A stretch of DNA of 64,000 nt. Origin: Thamnaconus septentrionalis. Lineage: Eukaryota; Chordata; Actinopteri; Tetraodontiformes; Monacanthidae. The notes beneath the pieces were generated by a model. That model was not told the DNA's origin. It ran no database searches and was given only the letters and a program-made list of their open reading frames with translations. The position numbers were made by a program, and so were the translations under genes. The stretch's first letter is position 1, and each line of letters starts with the position of its first letter. This document shows, in pieces, positions 25,597-38,682 of the stretch. The DNA is taken from contig CM020511.1 in NCBI GenBank assembly GCA_009823395.1, positions 19,279,001 to 19,343,000 of the forward strand, read 5' to 3'.

Positions 25597-25602
25597 TATA
25601 AG
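25597..25602 (+). promoter_or_regulatory. TATA box of the trypsin gene
   Basis: TATAAG in GGATATAAGAGGC, 54 bases before the ATG. Expected transcription start is near 25628, leaving a short 5' UTR as usual for pancreatic protease genes. Confidence 0.75.
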
Positions 25603-25650
25603 AGGCTGCTAGACCTGAGCATAGACAGGAGTTTTGGACACAAACCAAAC

Positions 25651-26735
<1,085 letters not shown>

Positions 26736-26776
26736 AGTCGCTTCAAGCCAACTGTTGTCAGACATGCGAATGTTCA

Positions 26777-26782
26777 AATAAA
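26777..26782 (+). terminator. Poly(A) signal of the trypsin gene
   Basis: AATAAA 42 bases after the stop codon, in a short 3' UTR. Confidence 0.85.
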
Positions 26783-26789
26783 CAGTAAC

Positions 26790-28268
26790 ACCAAAGCCGT
26801 CTCAAAAGCTTGATTTCTTGGCACACTGGAAGTCATTCTACTCAGCTAATCACCATAAGACTATTAAAAAATGTATTTCTAATGAAAGTGCAAAAATCCC
26901 TACAGTGTTAAATGTGGTACACTGCAAAGCATTAAATAGAGAATTAAAGAAAAATAATTAAATTACTGATTTTTGCTTAAAAATGACAAGACCAGACATC
27001 GATCAAAGTTCATGTTTATTGTTAAGATAAACTATATCAAAGTCATATACAATAAAGTAAGGTGACTACGTGACAAACTTTTTTTGTTTTAAGACTCCAT
27101 CGGTAATGTACATTTTTTTTTTTTTCAAATTGGCGCAATTGTTAGAGCACTGAAACTTGAAATACATGGCGTCTTTGTTGGAGAGGAAACCAAAACAAAT
27201 GTGAGCTGAATATTTTTATTTTCTTATATTAAGTCTTTTTTAAAGAAACTATTTATTCATCATCAAACAAAAAGGTCCTGGTCAGTCGATAAAAAAAAGA
27301 CAATAAAAGGAACTGTAAAGAAAATCATTTCACAGAAAGATGCTGCATCCTCAGCACCACTGTCTCAGCAAGTGAGGATGTAATGGGACCATCACCTGTC
27401 AGGATAGGTGGGGAGCCAAAGGTTTCTAAGACAGGGAGTAGAAAAACACAATACAGCCGGTTGAAACCAACGCACACAAACACGCATATATCATTTTCTA
27501 TTCTAGGAGTCACGCTGACAACAGTTCCCTATGTTACCCAAATGTTTTTGTTGCAGAATAATGAGCCGATTTTTATTATATAGCTCCTTGAGGCACAAAA
27601 GTTGTAAAAAAACAAACTAAAAAAAACAACAAAAATAAAACCAGCTCAATTTCAATTTAAACATAGTTAATCTGCATTATTTGGAAATATTTAGCCATTA
27701 AAAAAAGTATAATAACAAATAAGACAGTCAGTCCAGCCCCTAATTTGCTGGAGACCAGACAAACCAGGACCAGACTAAATGTGATGAGCACTTTGACAAG
27801 GTGAACTAAAACAGAAATGGGCGAGTGTACCCACAAACAGAATTCCAAATGTTTTAGCAGTGGCATCAATTGAAAAATGAAAACAAATTATTTTTGATAA
27901 TCAGGCTTTTTAAATTAACTTTCAATGAGCATTTATTTTACTCAGATTCTAAATTGGCCTGTTATGTAGATCATGGAAATGGCTCAACATAATGCAATAC
28001 GATGTCAAAATGGTCTGGACGCCAAGAGCTGCACCATCTTAAAAACAGTGTTCAATGAAAACCATATGTTGTCTGTTCTTGTCGCACACAAACTTAGTAA
28101 AAGAAACTAGCCAGACTTTAGAGGTCTGCGCTCAACCCAGGGGGAAAAAGTTTTTTTTTTTGTATATTGGATGTATGATTTTAATCAGATACACACTGAC
28201 AGGCACTAGTCATGAAACCATTTTCATCATTCAGAAACTGAACAGTTGAGAAAGTTTTTTTTTTTTTT
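26790..28268. other. Intergenic between trypsin and gene E
   Basis: AT-rich, with T-runs near 27113-27124 and 28258-28270. No supported gene; 27000-28268 probably includes the gene E 3' UTR. Confidence 0.5.
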
Positions 28269-31200
28269 TTATACCTCATCCCTCGCATGCTTCAAATAAT
28301 GTTGGTAAAGATCTGCAATGGCAGGGTACGCACAGCCACACACAACACACTTAACCTCTTCTAGGGAGCCTTCACTGGACATGGCGGCACTCTGGCCAGT
28401 CTGTCTTTTCATCATTCTAATGTGAGTGATGGGTCTCCCAAGTGAACTTTCCACTCCCCTGTCACAGTGTTTGTCTGTTCTGTGTTTTGGGTCTTGAACT
28501 GAGGGAGTATTCTTGCCGACGGCCAAACCCTGAGGTTGGACGGGGAAACTGTTGGGGTTTTGAGATGACGTCTTTGGAAGCAGGTACCGATGTTTGACCG
28601 CGGCGCTCGGTGCCGTGCTGCCGTCTTTCGGGTTTGCCGTCAGACTGAGGCTGTTTGCCGGGAGGACGACCACCCTGCTGTGGGACTGCAAGGCGTTGCA
28701 GTCATCGACGACCGACAAATCAAAGTGGCTCTCCCTTTGCGGTTCTTGCATGGAGATGTGGCAGAGCTGGTGGGTGAAGAGCTGATCGAGTGTTTTAAAG
28801 CTGCCGCGACACTGGTCACACTGGTACGGCAGGAGCGCTCTCTTGGGTCTGACCTGAACCCACTGGAAGTCCGGGTGCTCGCTCATGTGCCTCTTGTACG
28901 CCTCGGCGAAGCGGAAACCCCGGCCGCACTGGGGACAGGCGAAGCGGCCGCGCCGCTGCCGGTGGACCCGCTGGTGGAGCCACAGCTTCCGCCAACTCTC
29001 CAGCGTCTTGCCGCAACAGGCGCAGGCGTAGCTCTGGGCCGGCGCGTGCGTGAGCATGTGCGCCCGGAGCCTGCCCATGTGCCGAAACAGCCTCCCGCAA
29101 CTCGGGCACAGGTACTTCCTGGGGTCCGAGCTGGCGTCCAAATTGTTCAGCCTGGACACGAAGCGAGACAGCGGGTGCGAGGCCGTGACCGTCGACTGGA
29201 ATGGCCTCTTGGAGTCGACCGGGCGCTTCTTGGGCGCCTCCGCTCGTTTGCTTTTGCTTGGCGTCTTGCGGTCGGGACCCGGGAGGGGAACCGAAGCGGA
29301 CCTGGACCTGGGCACTTTGTACTGGACCAGCGACACCCGCTGCTCCTCCCGGATCTCGCCGCTGGACATGGCTCTCCCGCCCGCGCACTGGGTCCGGTGA
29401 CTGCTGAACTCGGCGTGGTCACCGAACAGTTTGTCGCAGTAGAGGCAGCGGTAGAGCTTGGTTCCCGTGTGCTCCCGCATGTGGCTGTTGAACTGGTGCA
29501 AGCTCTCCGAGATGCTCTTGCATATGTGGCACGTGTAGGTGAGCGAGGGCCGCGAGCGCTGCGAGTCGGTGTCCTTCCGCAGGGGCCGGCACGTGTGCTT
29601 GCGGGCGTTGCTATAGTGCGCAAAGGACTTCTCGCAGCGCGTGCAGTTGTAGCGCTTGACCGACCAGTGCGTGAGCTCGTGCACGCGCAGGAAGTAGGCC
29701 TGGCCGAAGGCCTTGCCGCAGATGTCACACTTGAAGGGCTTCTCCCCGGTGTGGATGCGCACATGCCTGATGAGGGCCGACTGGAAACGGAACGTCTTAC
29801 CGCAATACTGACAGACTTTCTCCACTTTGGCTTCCGGAAGACCTGGTTTGGCGAAAGTTGGGGTGGAGGTGGGGGTGGGGACACGGGTGGTCTCGTGGAG
29901 GCTCGCCTCGCTGTTCTGCTCAAATTCCCTCTTCAGGGCGTGACACTTCACATGGTTCTCGTACTCTGAGGTGGGGAACCTCCGCCGGCAAATTTGACAT
30001 TTCTGAAACCCGTCGTTCTTTCGGTGCGTCTTGAGGTGAAGGTTGAGATTGGAGTTTTTGCTGAAGGCTTTGTCGCACTCGGGGCATTGGTAAGGTCTCT
30101 CTCCCGTGTGGACACGCTGGTGAATGACAAACTGGGACAGAAACTTGAAGACCTGGCTGCAGTCGCCACATTTTAGCAGTGTTTTGCCCCCCTTCTTGAC
30201 GTAACTGGCGTTCATGTGGTCAGTTTGGGCGCCGCCAATGTCCAAGTCGCCTGCACTCATTTCCTGCCCCTCTTTCAGATGGGCCGTCTGCAACAAAATG
30301 TGACTCAGTCGCCTCCTTCTCTTGCCGCCCCTTTTCCGTCTGTAAGCAACCGTGTGGCAGAGCTGGTCCTCGGGTGTTGCCGTAGTGTTTTTGGGATGCT
30401 TGAATATGAGATGACTGCTGGATTCTGACACAGGGGGGCCTGCATTTAGCTCCATCTCCACATTCTCAGTTTTCACAGTTGTGAGAATCGGAATCATTTG
30501 TGCTAGTTTTTCAGTAGACGGAACATCTGTCGGGGGAACATTCTGAACGCTGTTGTGGTGTTGTAGTGAATCTGCAGTCTTGTTTGATTGTGTGTCCTTG
30601 CCGCCATCGACGTCAATTTTAAGGTCGTTACTCTGTGTCATGCTGCTTGGTGAATGTAGATTGTTCACATCCTCTGGAGAAACACCTTCAGACTCAATTT
30701 CTGGCTCAGGATGCAGAACAGCTTGAAGTGTTGCATCTTCCTTCAGCTCAGGAAACTGTTTTCCCACAGACTTGTGGCACTGAAAACAATCCCCTCTTTC
30801 TCCATCACTCTCTTTTTTGTCAGTGTTTAGGGCCATCGGTTCGTCCCGCTCTGCTCCCTCCCTGAAGTCCTGTTCATTGTGCGATACTAAGGACACACAC
30901 TGGGAATCATCTGGTTTGGGTGTGTTGGCTGGCACAAGGTGATCAGCTGGTTCTGGTCCTTTTCTTTTAGGGTCTTGAGGCCTGAAGGTGTCTTTGCTTT
31001 CTGGTAGAATCTCTTTCGTGTCGACAGGGTCGACTTTGCCAACTGGTTCAATAATCACACCTTCCTTTGCAGGCGGCTGATCTCTCTTTCTTATTCTCCT
31101 TGTAGCTACGGCTAAACTATTGGCATCAGCAAGAGAAGCACTGGCACCATTAACTTTAGTAAACACAGGTTTAACATCTTCAGTGTCTCGGTTTTTAGGT

Positions 31201-32370
31201 ATTATTCTTCTTTTAGTCCTCCTTGGCACCTCAGGAATGTCCTCTTCAGTGATACCGTCAGAAATGTTCCTAAAAGGCGGATTTTCCACAACTGGACCCT
31301 TGACAGTTTTGGGCACATTATCAGCAATGTGATTATCTATGTGTGTTGTCAAAGACGTCACGAAATCCGCATCCTGATGCTGAACTGAACCGAGTTCAGC
31401 AGGAGGTCTGGGTTTCTTTTCTGTGCTCAAAAAGGGTTGTAAGGGTTCTTTTCTAGGGCGCCCGCGTCTCCTGCGGCCTCTGCGCAGCTGTCCGTAGCTT
31501 TCTGCAGAGGTGCTGCAGACGTCTGTTATCAGAGGCTCCCCTTCCTGTGGCAGGACGTTCTCACTGTGCTTACAGGTGGTTCCTCTCACTGTTTCAGATG
31601 GAACAAAGCCATCGGACTCCATATGACCCGATAAGTTGGATTCATTCGCTTGTCCGGCCAGTAACATCGACTTTTTTTCCTCTCTCCTCCTGGACTCCAG
31701 CTCTTCATTGGTGAATTTACTGTATTCATGTATCTACAAAGAGAAAAAAAGGTAATTAGTTATAAACAAACAACAGATTTGTATTACCACAAAACACTCT
31801 CAGAATGACAGTATATAATGAGTAAAATCATTTATGAGTTTATCTATCATTGTTTTATTTTAGCCAAGCCAACATACAATTCAGCTAAATCCTAAGAAGA
31901 TAAAATTAAGAAGAAGATTAAGAAGAATATCAAAAACATACAAACAACATAATAACAAAAATAAAAACACAACAAATTAATGTATTTCCTGTATCAAATC
32001 ACATGCATTTTTGGAGTACAAAATACTTAGCAATTATGTGGCAAGCGGATAAGTCCAGACTAACAATCAAAGCTGCAGATAGTCTCTGTAAAACACCAAA
32101 AAATAAACTAAGTGTGCTCCAAGGTGGGAATTCAATGACTAATAATAAAAATGCATCCACACAGAGTCCAACTGCACAGCAAATCTGCATGTCGTCCCGT
32201 TTACTTTGAGAAGGAGTAGAACTTTTAAGGTCAAGTGGCAGCGGTCCTTCCTCACTGGCTACCTGTGTGCAGTCTGAAGAGGAGCTGCGAGGATGTGATG
32301 CCACAGCAGACAAATCGGAGGCTGCATTTTGGTCATCACCCCCTCGGCTGAAGGACATTTTACTCCCCAT
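28269..32370 (-). CDS. Gene E: 13-finger C2H2 protein (large exon of 1155 codons)
   Basis: The main exon is 31733-28269 (acceptor TTTCTCTTTGTAG, phase 0); the first in-frame ATG is at 31667, with 22 open codons above it. The N-terminal 480 residues are disordered with basic RRGRRRRGRPRK and KRRGGKRRRR clusters (AT-hook/NLS-like). Thirteen fingers follow: eight between about 30190 and 29400, a basic linker, four between about 29130 and 28770, and an isolated last finger (CVVCGCAY ... HYLKHA). A likely first exon is 32370-32205 (ATG at 32370, Ser-rich, donor CAAA|GTAAAC), but it ends in phase 1 and does not join the phase-0 main exon directly. An intermediate exon or a different donor is needed. 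The finger region is markedly GC-rich. Confidence 0.82.
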
Positions 32371-33787
32371 GTCAGGAGTCTGTTGATTAAACAGTGACAG
32401 AGACCACTGTCACTCACACACATAGAATGCAGGTGTAGTAAACTTTAAAAAAAAAAAAAAAAGATATGCAAGCTGAGTCCAAAAACAAAAACATCACCAA
32501 AACCTGATTACGATAATATGCCACTATGCAAATCCTGAGTGGAAACACTGACATATCCAGCATGAGGTAGTTTCCATAGGAGTCATTCCTGCTGATGCCC
32601 ACCTTGAAGGATCAACATCCACGTAAACTAGCTGGATTTGGCGACAATCAGTCCACGTTTGTTAAGATGCACTTGATGCAGCATGGCATTTATTTAGAGT
32701 ACTGCTCCTTTGGTCCAAAATGGCACAGAAAGAAAATGATGGTGGCTGAACACGGAGCCGAACACCCGGTGCACAACTTCTGGACCAGGCAAACGATCAC
32801 TGGTTTAATTCGCAACTAGGAATAAAAAACAAAAAAAAAAAAAAAAAAACAGACATGCAAACGATTGTTGCGTCTTCTTCAGTTTGAGTTCTGCATACGC
32901 ACAGCAGCTGCTAATACCGTTGCAACAGCCACGACTCCAGAGAAGACAACAGCCTATTTCTCAATCGGCATCAGGTCCACACAGCCGCATGTGTGCAATA
33001 TGTGACCGAGCCTGAAAATGACTCAAATGGACACGCATGACGCCAACGTGTCGGCGAGCTCCATCACTTCATCATCAAGGCGGCGGAAGAGAAGACATGA
33101 CTCCTGCATGAGAAAGTGAAGGTGTATTTTTCTAGGAGGCCAGCTCAACACATCCGGTTCTTTTCAAATTGAATGCCACAAATAAATCAGACGTTACACA
33201 ACCTTTGTCTGAATAACTGTGCGTATTTATCGAAAGGGAGGCTTGGCGTTCAGCAAACACGGTGTTTGGTCATGAGTGCAAACTGCTTACCTGCGTGAGA
33301 GAGTCAACACTGGCGCCCGTCAAGCCATGCAGACCCTCAGGCTGAGGCTGCTAGCCCGTAGCTAACAACATGCGCGGTGCTTAATGGCTGTTTTCTTCAA
33401 TAGCTGGAGAGCGTGAAGTGCACTGATGTCAGGGCAATGGCCGTGCACCTCGTTTCTCCCACTGACAACAACTCCTTGCAGAGAAGCAACACTATGTACG
33501 TGCACAATAGCAATGCTAAAGAGTGCCAGTCAACCGAGCAGCAACACACAATGTGCGCTTCAGGTGCCGTGGGAAGTTTGGACAGCTCCAACTTGTTCAG
33601 CGAAATAAAAATAACTTGAGGTCACGGTATGTAGAAAACAAACATCTAGGAAACTTAAAGTTATTGCTACTGTTATTATTCATTAGTAGTTCCATTATAA
33701 CGTTAACATCTGGTATGGTCCTTGTGTTCTGATTTATCTATTAAGATGAAACAAGAACAAGAATACTACTACTACTACTACTACTAC

Positions 33788-33824
<37 letters not shown>

Positions 33825-35211
33825 AATAATAATAATAATAATAATAAAGTCTTGTTATGCGTTTTTGAGGGATGCATGAATGAACTTGAGCACAAAACCT
33901 ATCCTTCATTTACATTTTAATTTGTGATAGACGAACCAAGAACTATGAAGACGTTATGATTTGATCCTGTCATTTAGTCTTGGATGTCCAACACTTTCTT
34001 TTTTTTTGTCGGCCTTGAAATATATGTGATAATAATACATTATATACTATGTTATATTTCAAAATACAACAGTTGAAAGAACTATAGACAAATAGGTCAC
34101 TCGGTTACTTATTTAAATTTAAAGGCAGGTTATGGACTGTTGCTTGGATAGAGTTCTAATTATTCTCGCTTACGGGACGCTGCAGACTGCACATAAACGT
34201 AGCAGCTTTTTTTTTTTTTTTTTTTCCCCACCGCCCCAGTTTACGTCATCATTAGCGGACACGGAGCGCACTGTTTTTGTTCTTTGCAGCTCCCTCTGCT
34301 GGAGGTCACGGTCATGTGGCCGTTATCGCGAATGCGTCCATCCACCCATTTTCTATTGCCTCTTCTCCTGCCCTCAGTGCCAGGGAGAATGCTGAAGTCT
34401 CTCGGCGTGATGGGTAACACCCTGGACAAGTCGCAAATTTATCACAGGTATCAAATGTGATAAGAGCCCGGGCACTCACTTAATGTTGGGTCAGAACTAG
34501 CAGCACCACATCCTGAATTAAACTCACAAGTTGAAACAAATCAAACATGTGTCTATGTGAAAATCGAAATGGTACATAAAAAAATCGAATTAATGTACAT
34601 CCATTGTCTACAAATTCAAATATACCGCAGTGTGCCCTCACTTTTAAAAGTACTTGGAATTTTTGCTTAACTGCTCTTGGGGTGCTTGTTAGGGTGAAGA
34701 TAAAAGTTGTGATGACACAAACAAATGCAAACGTTGAACTTGGAAAATATAGTTTAATACAACATACTGTACTCTTAGATTTTGACAAAATGTGAAGAAA
34801 CACAAGATGTGATCAAGTCCCACAGCCTCACAACACATTCTGGTCATACTAAAACATAAAAAAACAGACAATAATACAATAGCTATAATACAATATGTGA
34901 CTATCCCACAGAGTTTGGGAAAATCATACATACACATAACTTTGTTTTTTCCAACCAAATAAAGACAGCAACTTTAAACTCTTGGCAATCCAAAACTGTT
35001 AAGTGACAAAATGAATATTTACTCTGAAGATGTATATTTATTGTTCCTATTCATCTACACTTGTTTGAATATAGCAGTTAAAGCCAGATGGCCAGTCAGG
35101 AATCAAACAGGCCACTGACTGATGTAACTTTCCATGGGGACTGCCATCTTTAAGCTCTTGGTCCATCGTAAAATAAAACCAACATGCAGACTGGTGATGC
35201 TTTTAGTTTTG
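32371..35211. other. Intergenic between gene E and gene F
   Basis: No supported gene. 32880-33420 is the more GC-rich part and the probable promoter/5' UTR zone of gene E. 34330-34450 resembles a decayed piece of the SINE family seen at 44.8-46.7 kb (ACCCTGGACAAGTCGC). The stretch up to 35211 probably contains the gene F 3' UTR. Confidence 0.45.
33766..33847. repeat. Compound trinucleotide repeat (CTA)n(TGA)n(TAA)n
   Basis: Three consecutive triplet runs. Confidence 0.95.
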
Positions 35212-36864
35212 TCAAGTCTTAATAGGGACAGAGGAGGTCACTTGATAAATCATCTCTGCAGTTTTGTCTGGTTCTACAATGTAACAATCATCTTCCATAT
35301 CTCCTTCAGTTTTGCAATGAGCCTGAAGTGCTCCATGTCCTTGGTTCAGGCTGACGGCCAAAACCTGGTTTTGCTTAATGTTAGCAGAGGCGTGAAGTCC
35401 AAACATTCTTTCACCGTTCATCGGGGCAAGACTGGAGCCTGGTGCCGCTGTTGCGCTATTTATCCTGTACTGCTGTTTCCCGGGACGGCTCTGTTGTGCC
35501 ATGAATTCCTTTGCTTTGGTGCACTTGTGTCTCTGGAGCAGTGTCGAGGTTTCAAAGGGAATGTAACAGACACGGCACGTGAAGCCCCTTGACACAGGTG
35601 GTGTTTTTGTTTGATTGTTTGACACCGCTGATGTCGACACGAGGGGTGTCTTCGACAGCCCAGGAACAGTCATCGGGCGAGGATTACTACTTTTGTCATA
35701 GGCACCTACATTCGCACTACAGACCATCGGTGAGAGGGGGACAGTGCCGCCAGCATTTATCACATGAGGATATGACGTCTTGGGCAGCAGCGGACGGACG
35801 TGCAGCTTCCGATTGTTTTGGCTGTTTAATTTAGTATTCTTATTTTTAAATTGTCGAGACAAAGTGGCACGAGGTACCTCGCTGCCTGTGCTGACATGGC
35901 TCAGACTTTTTGACTCTGGAGAGGGGAGGGCCTTAACATGGCCAGCGTTTTGAGCCTGATGGAGGCTTTTGTTTAATTGAATTAGATTAGGCCTTTGTGG
36001 TTTTGCAGTGATGACCTTTAACTTTGTCATATTGTTGGGCGCGTTACAAACATGGAAACGAGGTACCAGCTTCTTGCTAGAAAGCAGCAGTCCACACCCT
36101 ATGCAACCAGAAACTTTATCCACGACATGAGTGTTGTGGTGGGCTATGAGAGAAGACTTTGTTGTAAAATGCTGCCCACACCTGCCACAGGTGTAAAACT
36201 GCGTCTTTGTATGCACGCGGGACCCTTTCACCAACACAACTGGCTGATAAAGTGTCCAAAGATCCACCGTCGGTGCCCCTACACTTCCAAAAATATTCTT
36301 CACCTGTGTGTTTGAGGAGGTGGGATTTGATTGACAATGCGGTTGAGACAAAGGATCCAACACAGGCACTTGTGAGATCTTGACAGGGTGCACAGACGCT
36401 TGGGGCAGTATGGAAGGCTGTGTGACAGAGGGTGGAGGCTTCAATGGTGAAGCTACTGAAGCTGCTTTTTCCAGTTTGGGAACCTTCCAGATCACATCAC
36501 CCGTCTCAATTCTTTTCAGCTGCTCCTCCTCTGCCTGGCGCTTCTCCAGCCTGCGTTTCCATATTGTTTCGTGATCAAGTACTTGGTGTCCAGGTTCATG
36601 AGTTGTGCCGTGCTCCTCCATGTCCTTGTATTCGGTGAACTCCGTTCCGCAGGAGCAGATAAAGGTTGAAGCAGGGCATACATGTTCCTCAAGGCATTTC
36701 CGATTTGCAAATATCTGCTCACAGCTGAAGCAGAAACGGCCAGCGTTTATGAGGTCTCTGCCTAAGCCATCCACCACAATATTGTCCACTTTACGAACCT
36801 CCTTCTCCATGATCAGGCCAAGATTATGCTCCCCGATGAAGTGGGGTCCTGTGCAACAGCGGAC
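35212..36864 (-). CDS. Gene F: degenerate C2H2/C2HC zinc-finger protein (532 aa)
   Basis: Single coding exon after the acceptor TTTTTCCCCTCAG; the frame is open for 18 codons above the chosen ATG at 36810. An upstream exon ending at 37425 (CACG|GTAAGC) has no in-frame ATG, so it is probably 5' UTR. About five knuckles: a Cys-rich N-terminal pair (FCFSC ... HVC, then CSCGTEF ... H, with CxC spacing), a Glu/Lys-rich helix, a Pro-rich linker, a canonical finger (CGRCGQHF) directly followed by a CIGC ... HVC knuckle, and a C-terminal CRVC ... HKC. Several fingers lack the last His, so this may be a protein-binding or divergent DNA-binding factor. It shares its modules with G and H. Confidence 0.8.
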   Translation of the reverse strand, partial: VRCCTGPHFIGEHNLGLIMEKEVRKVDNIVVDGLGRDLINAGRFCFSCEQIFANRKCLEEHVCPASTFICSCGTEFTEYKDMEEHGTTHEPGHQVLDHETIWKRRLEKRQAEEEQLKRIETGDVIWKVPKLEKAASVASPLKPPPSVTQPSILPQASVHPVKISQVPVLDPLSQPHCQSNPTSSNTQVKNIFGSVGAPTVDLWTLYQPVVLVKGSRVHTKTQFYTCGRCGQHFTTKSSLIAHHNTHVVDKVSGCIGCGLLLSSKKLVPRFHVCNAPNNMTKLKVITAKPQRPNLIQLNKSLHQAQNAGHVKALPSPESKSLSHVSTGSEVPRATLSRQFKNKNTKLNSQNNRKLHVRPLLPKTSYPHVINAGGTVPLSPMVCSANVGAYDKSSNPRPMTVPGLSKTPLVSTSAVSNNQTKTPPVSRGFTCRVCYIPFETSTLLQRHKCTKAKEFMAQQSRPGKQQYRINSATAAPGSSLAPMNGERMFGLHASANIKQNQVLAVSLNQGHGALQAHCKTEGDMEDDCYIVEPDKTAEMIYQVTSSVPIKT

Positions 36865-38682
36865 CTGAGGGGAAAAAGTGTTTTGGGGGGGAAAAAACGA
36901 AAAGGAAGTGTATTTAGAAACGAACTTAAATTAAGTATTACAGCACACATTATGTCTCTCAGTTTTATGGTGACAGAAAAGTCTAACCCAACTGGCTAGT
37001 TATGCTAATAGCGAACGTACTGTATCACAAACGACATGTACACTCATCTTAAAACTGACTGTAATAAATCATAATCCTTAATTTCTCTGACGACTCCAAC
37101 CATCAGAACTCCCACTCCCCCTTTCAGCTTTAAGGACGGACAAATTATCCGTTGAAAGAATAACTGCATCAGTTAAAAAAACAACAACAAACTAAACAAA
37201 AACAAAAAACAGACACCATTTGATGTAATATTAAATGCGATGGATAACACTGCTCATAATATACGGCTCTCACTACAAGAAAACCTGTAATTTTACTTAG
37301 AAATAAAAACAATTTCACAGCCATGGGAGAAAAAAACATTTAAGGGGCGCGCGGAAACCCGCTTGAAGCGTAGCGTGCTAACGTTAGCCCTGCTTGCTCC
37401 TGGACAATAATGATGATGGCTTACCGTGATGAAAAAGCCAAGGTGCGTCCGCTGCCCTGTCAATAGTCTGTTACGCTGCGGCGACTGCCCGCATAGCGCG
37501 CATCAATCTTGACGTGGGACACTGAAACGGGCTAAGCTTGCCGGTGTTTTGAGAGGCTGAGTAACATGTAGCCCAATAGCCATGCTAACGAACCCAAAGG
37601 GAAGATCCTACTCCTTCTTCCTCTGCAAAGGGTTGACTGCCAAGTCTGTCTGCTTCCTTTTGCGACCCCTATCGTTCAGACGTTGTTATACACCTGTAGT
37701 GTTTAACTGAACAGACATCTCTCCCACCCCATTCCCCGCTTCGACTACGCGGAAATTAAGCTTCATTTTTTTTGTTCTTGAAAATACAAGTACGACCCCA
37801 AAAGCACTATAATATGTATGAGATTGGTCGTCTCTGAATTTTATAAAGACATTGTTTTAATTCATGATGACTAATGTGGTGGTGGAGAGGACGTTGAACA
37901 AATTGTTATTCACCATAGACAACCAGGACCACCATCTCCATCACAAACTGGACAGACAGCAGAGCGTCTGAGACTGAGACAGTTGCGTTGTCTGAAGGAA
38001 TGCTTCAGGAGATCCTTCCTGCCGAGAGCCATCACCTTCTACGACCCTTCCCTGCTGTGTGACAGATAGCATTATGGATCTTTTAGTAATTTTGCAATAA
38101 TTGTTTAGGAAACCTTGCTTATTATCCATGCCTCTGCACAATTTGACAGTTTTTTTTTTTTTACATTGTCTTTGGTTTTTTTTGTTGTACATAGATTGAC
38201 TTGAGTGTTTTTATAACTACTGTATAGTTAATAGTTTATTTTTGTACAGTTTTTATAAGTGCTGCAACAGTGTAGTTTCCTGATAAAGTACATCCATCTC
38301 TTGGTCTCTCTCTCATAACAACAGTATTGTTTTTCACAGACTTCTTTTTATTGACACTGGGAACAGGTTACAGCCACATCTGTGAGAAAAGTTTGGTTAC
38401 CAAATATTCAAACCAACATTTACGAGCTAATGAGACTATGAATAAAATAATTGGCTTGATTAAAAATTAAGATGTAAAGTATATCAAAGCATTTTCTTTT
38501 GTACAATCTCTACAGTGGTTACTTGTTCTAATATACTCTAGGAGAGCTTTGAAAAAGACATAATGACACCTTTATGACTGTACATACAAAAATGTATCTA
38601 TGAACAGAAAAAAGGCAAGCACGACTTGCATGTGGGAACAAAAAAAAAACATTTTTATACTAAACAAATAATCTCATTGCCA
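36865..38682. other. Gene F upstream region and gene G 3' flank
   Basis: 36865-37424 is intronic to gene F if the upstream exon ending at 37425 is used; 37340-37700 is CpG-enriched and probably promoter. 37860-38110 contains a frame reading SFLPRAITFYD on the plus strand, like the C-terminal end of fish non-LTR retrotransposon ORFs, so it is likely a small LINE relic. The rest up to 38682 is AT-rich, probably gene G 3' UTR. Confidence 0.4.

Noticed and set aside
28590..29969. 459-codon open frame on the plus strand opposite gene E
   Set aside because: Lies antisense to the GC-rich finger exon; the low-complexity Val/Ala/Leu/Arg composition follows from the complement of finger codons. No start context, splice sites or recognisable domain.
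32595..32819. 74-codon plus-strand frame upstream of gene E
   Set aside because: No recognisable domain, no splice or promoter support; probably chance.
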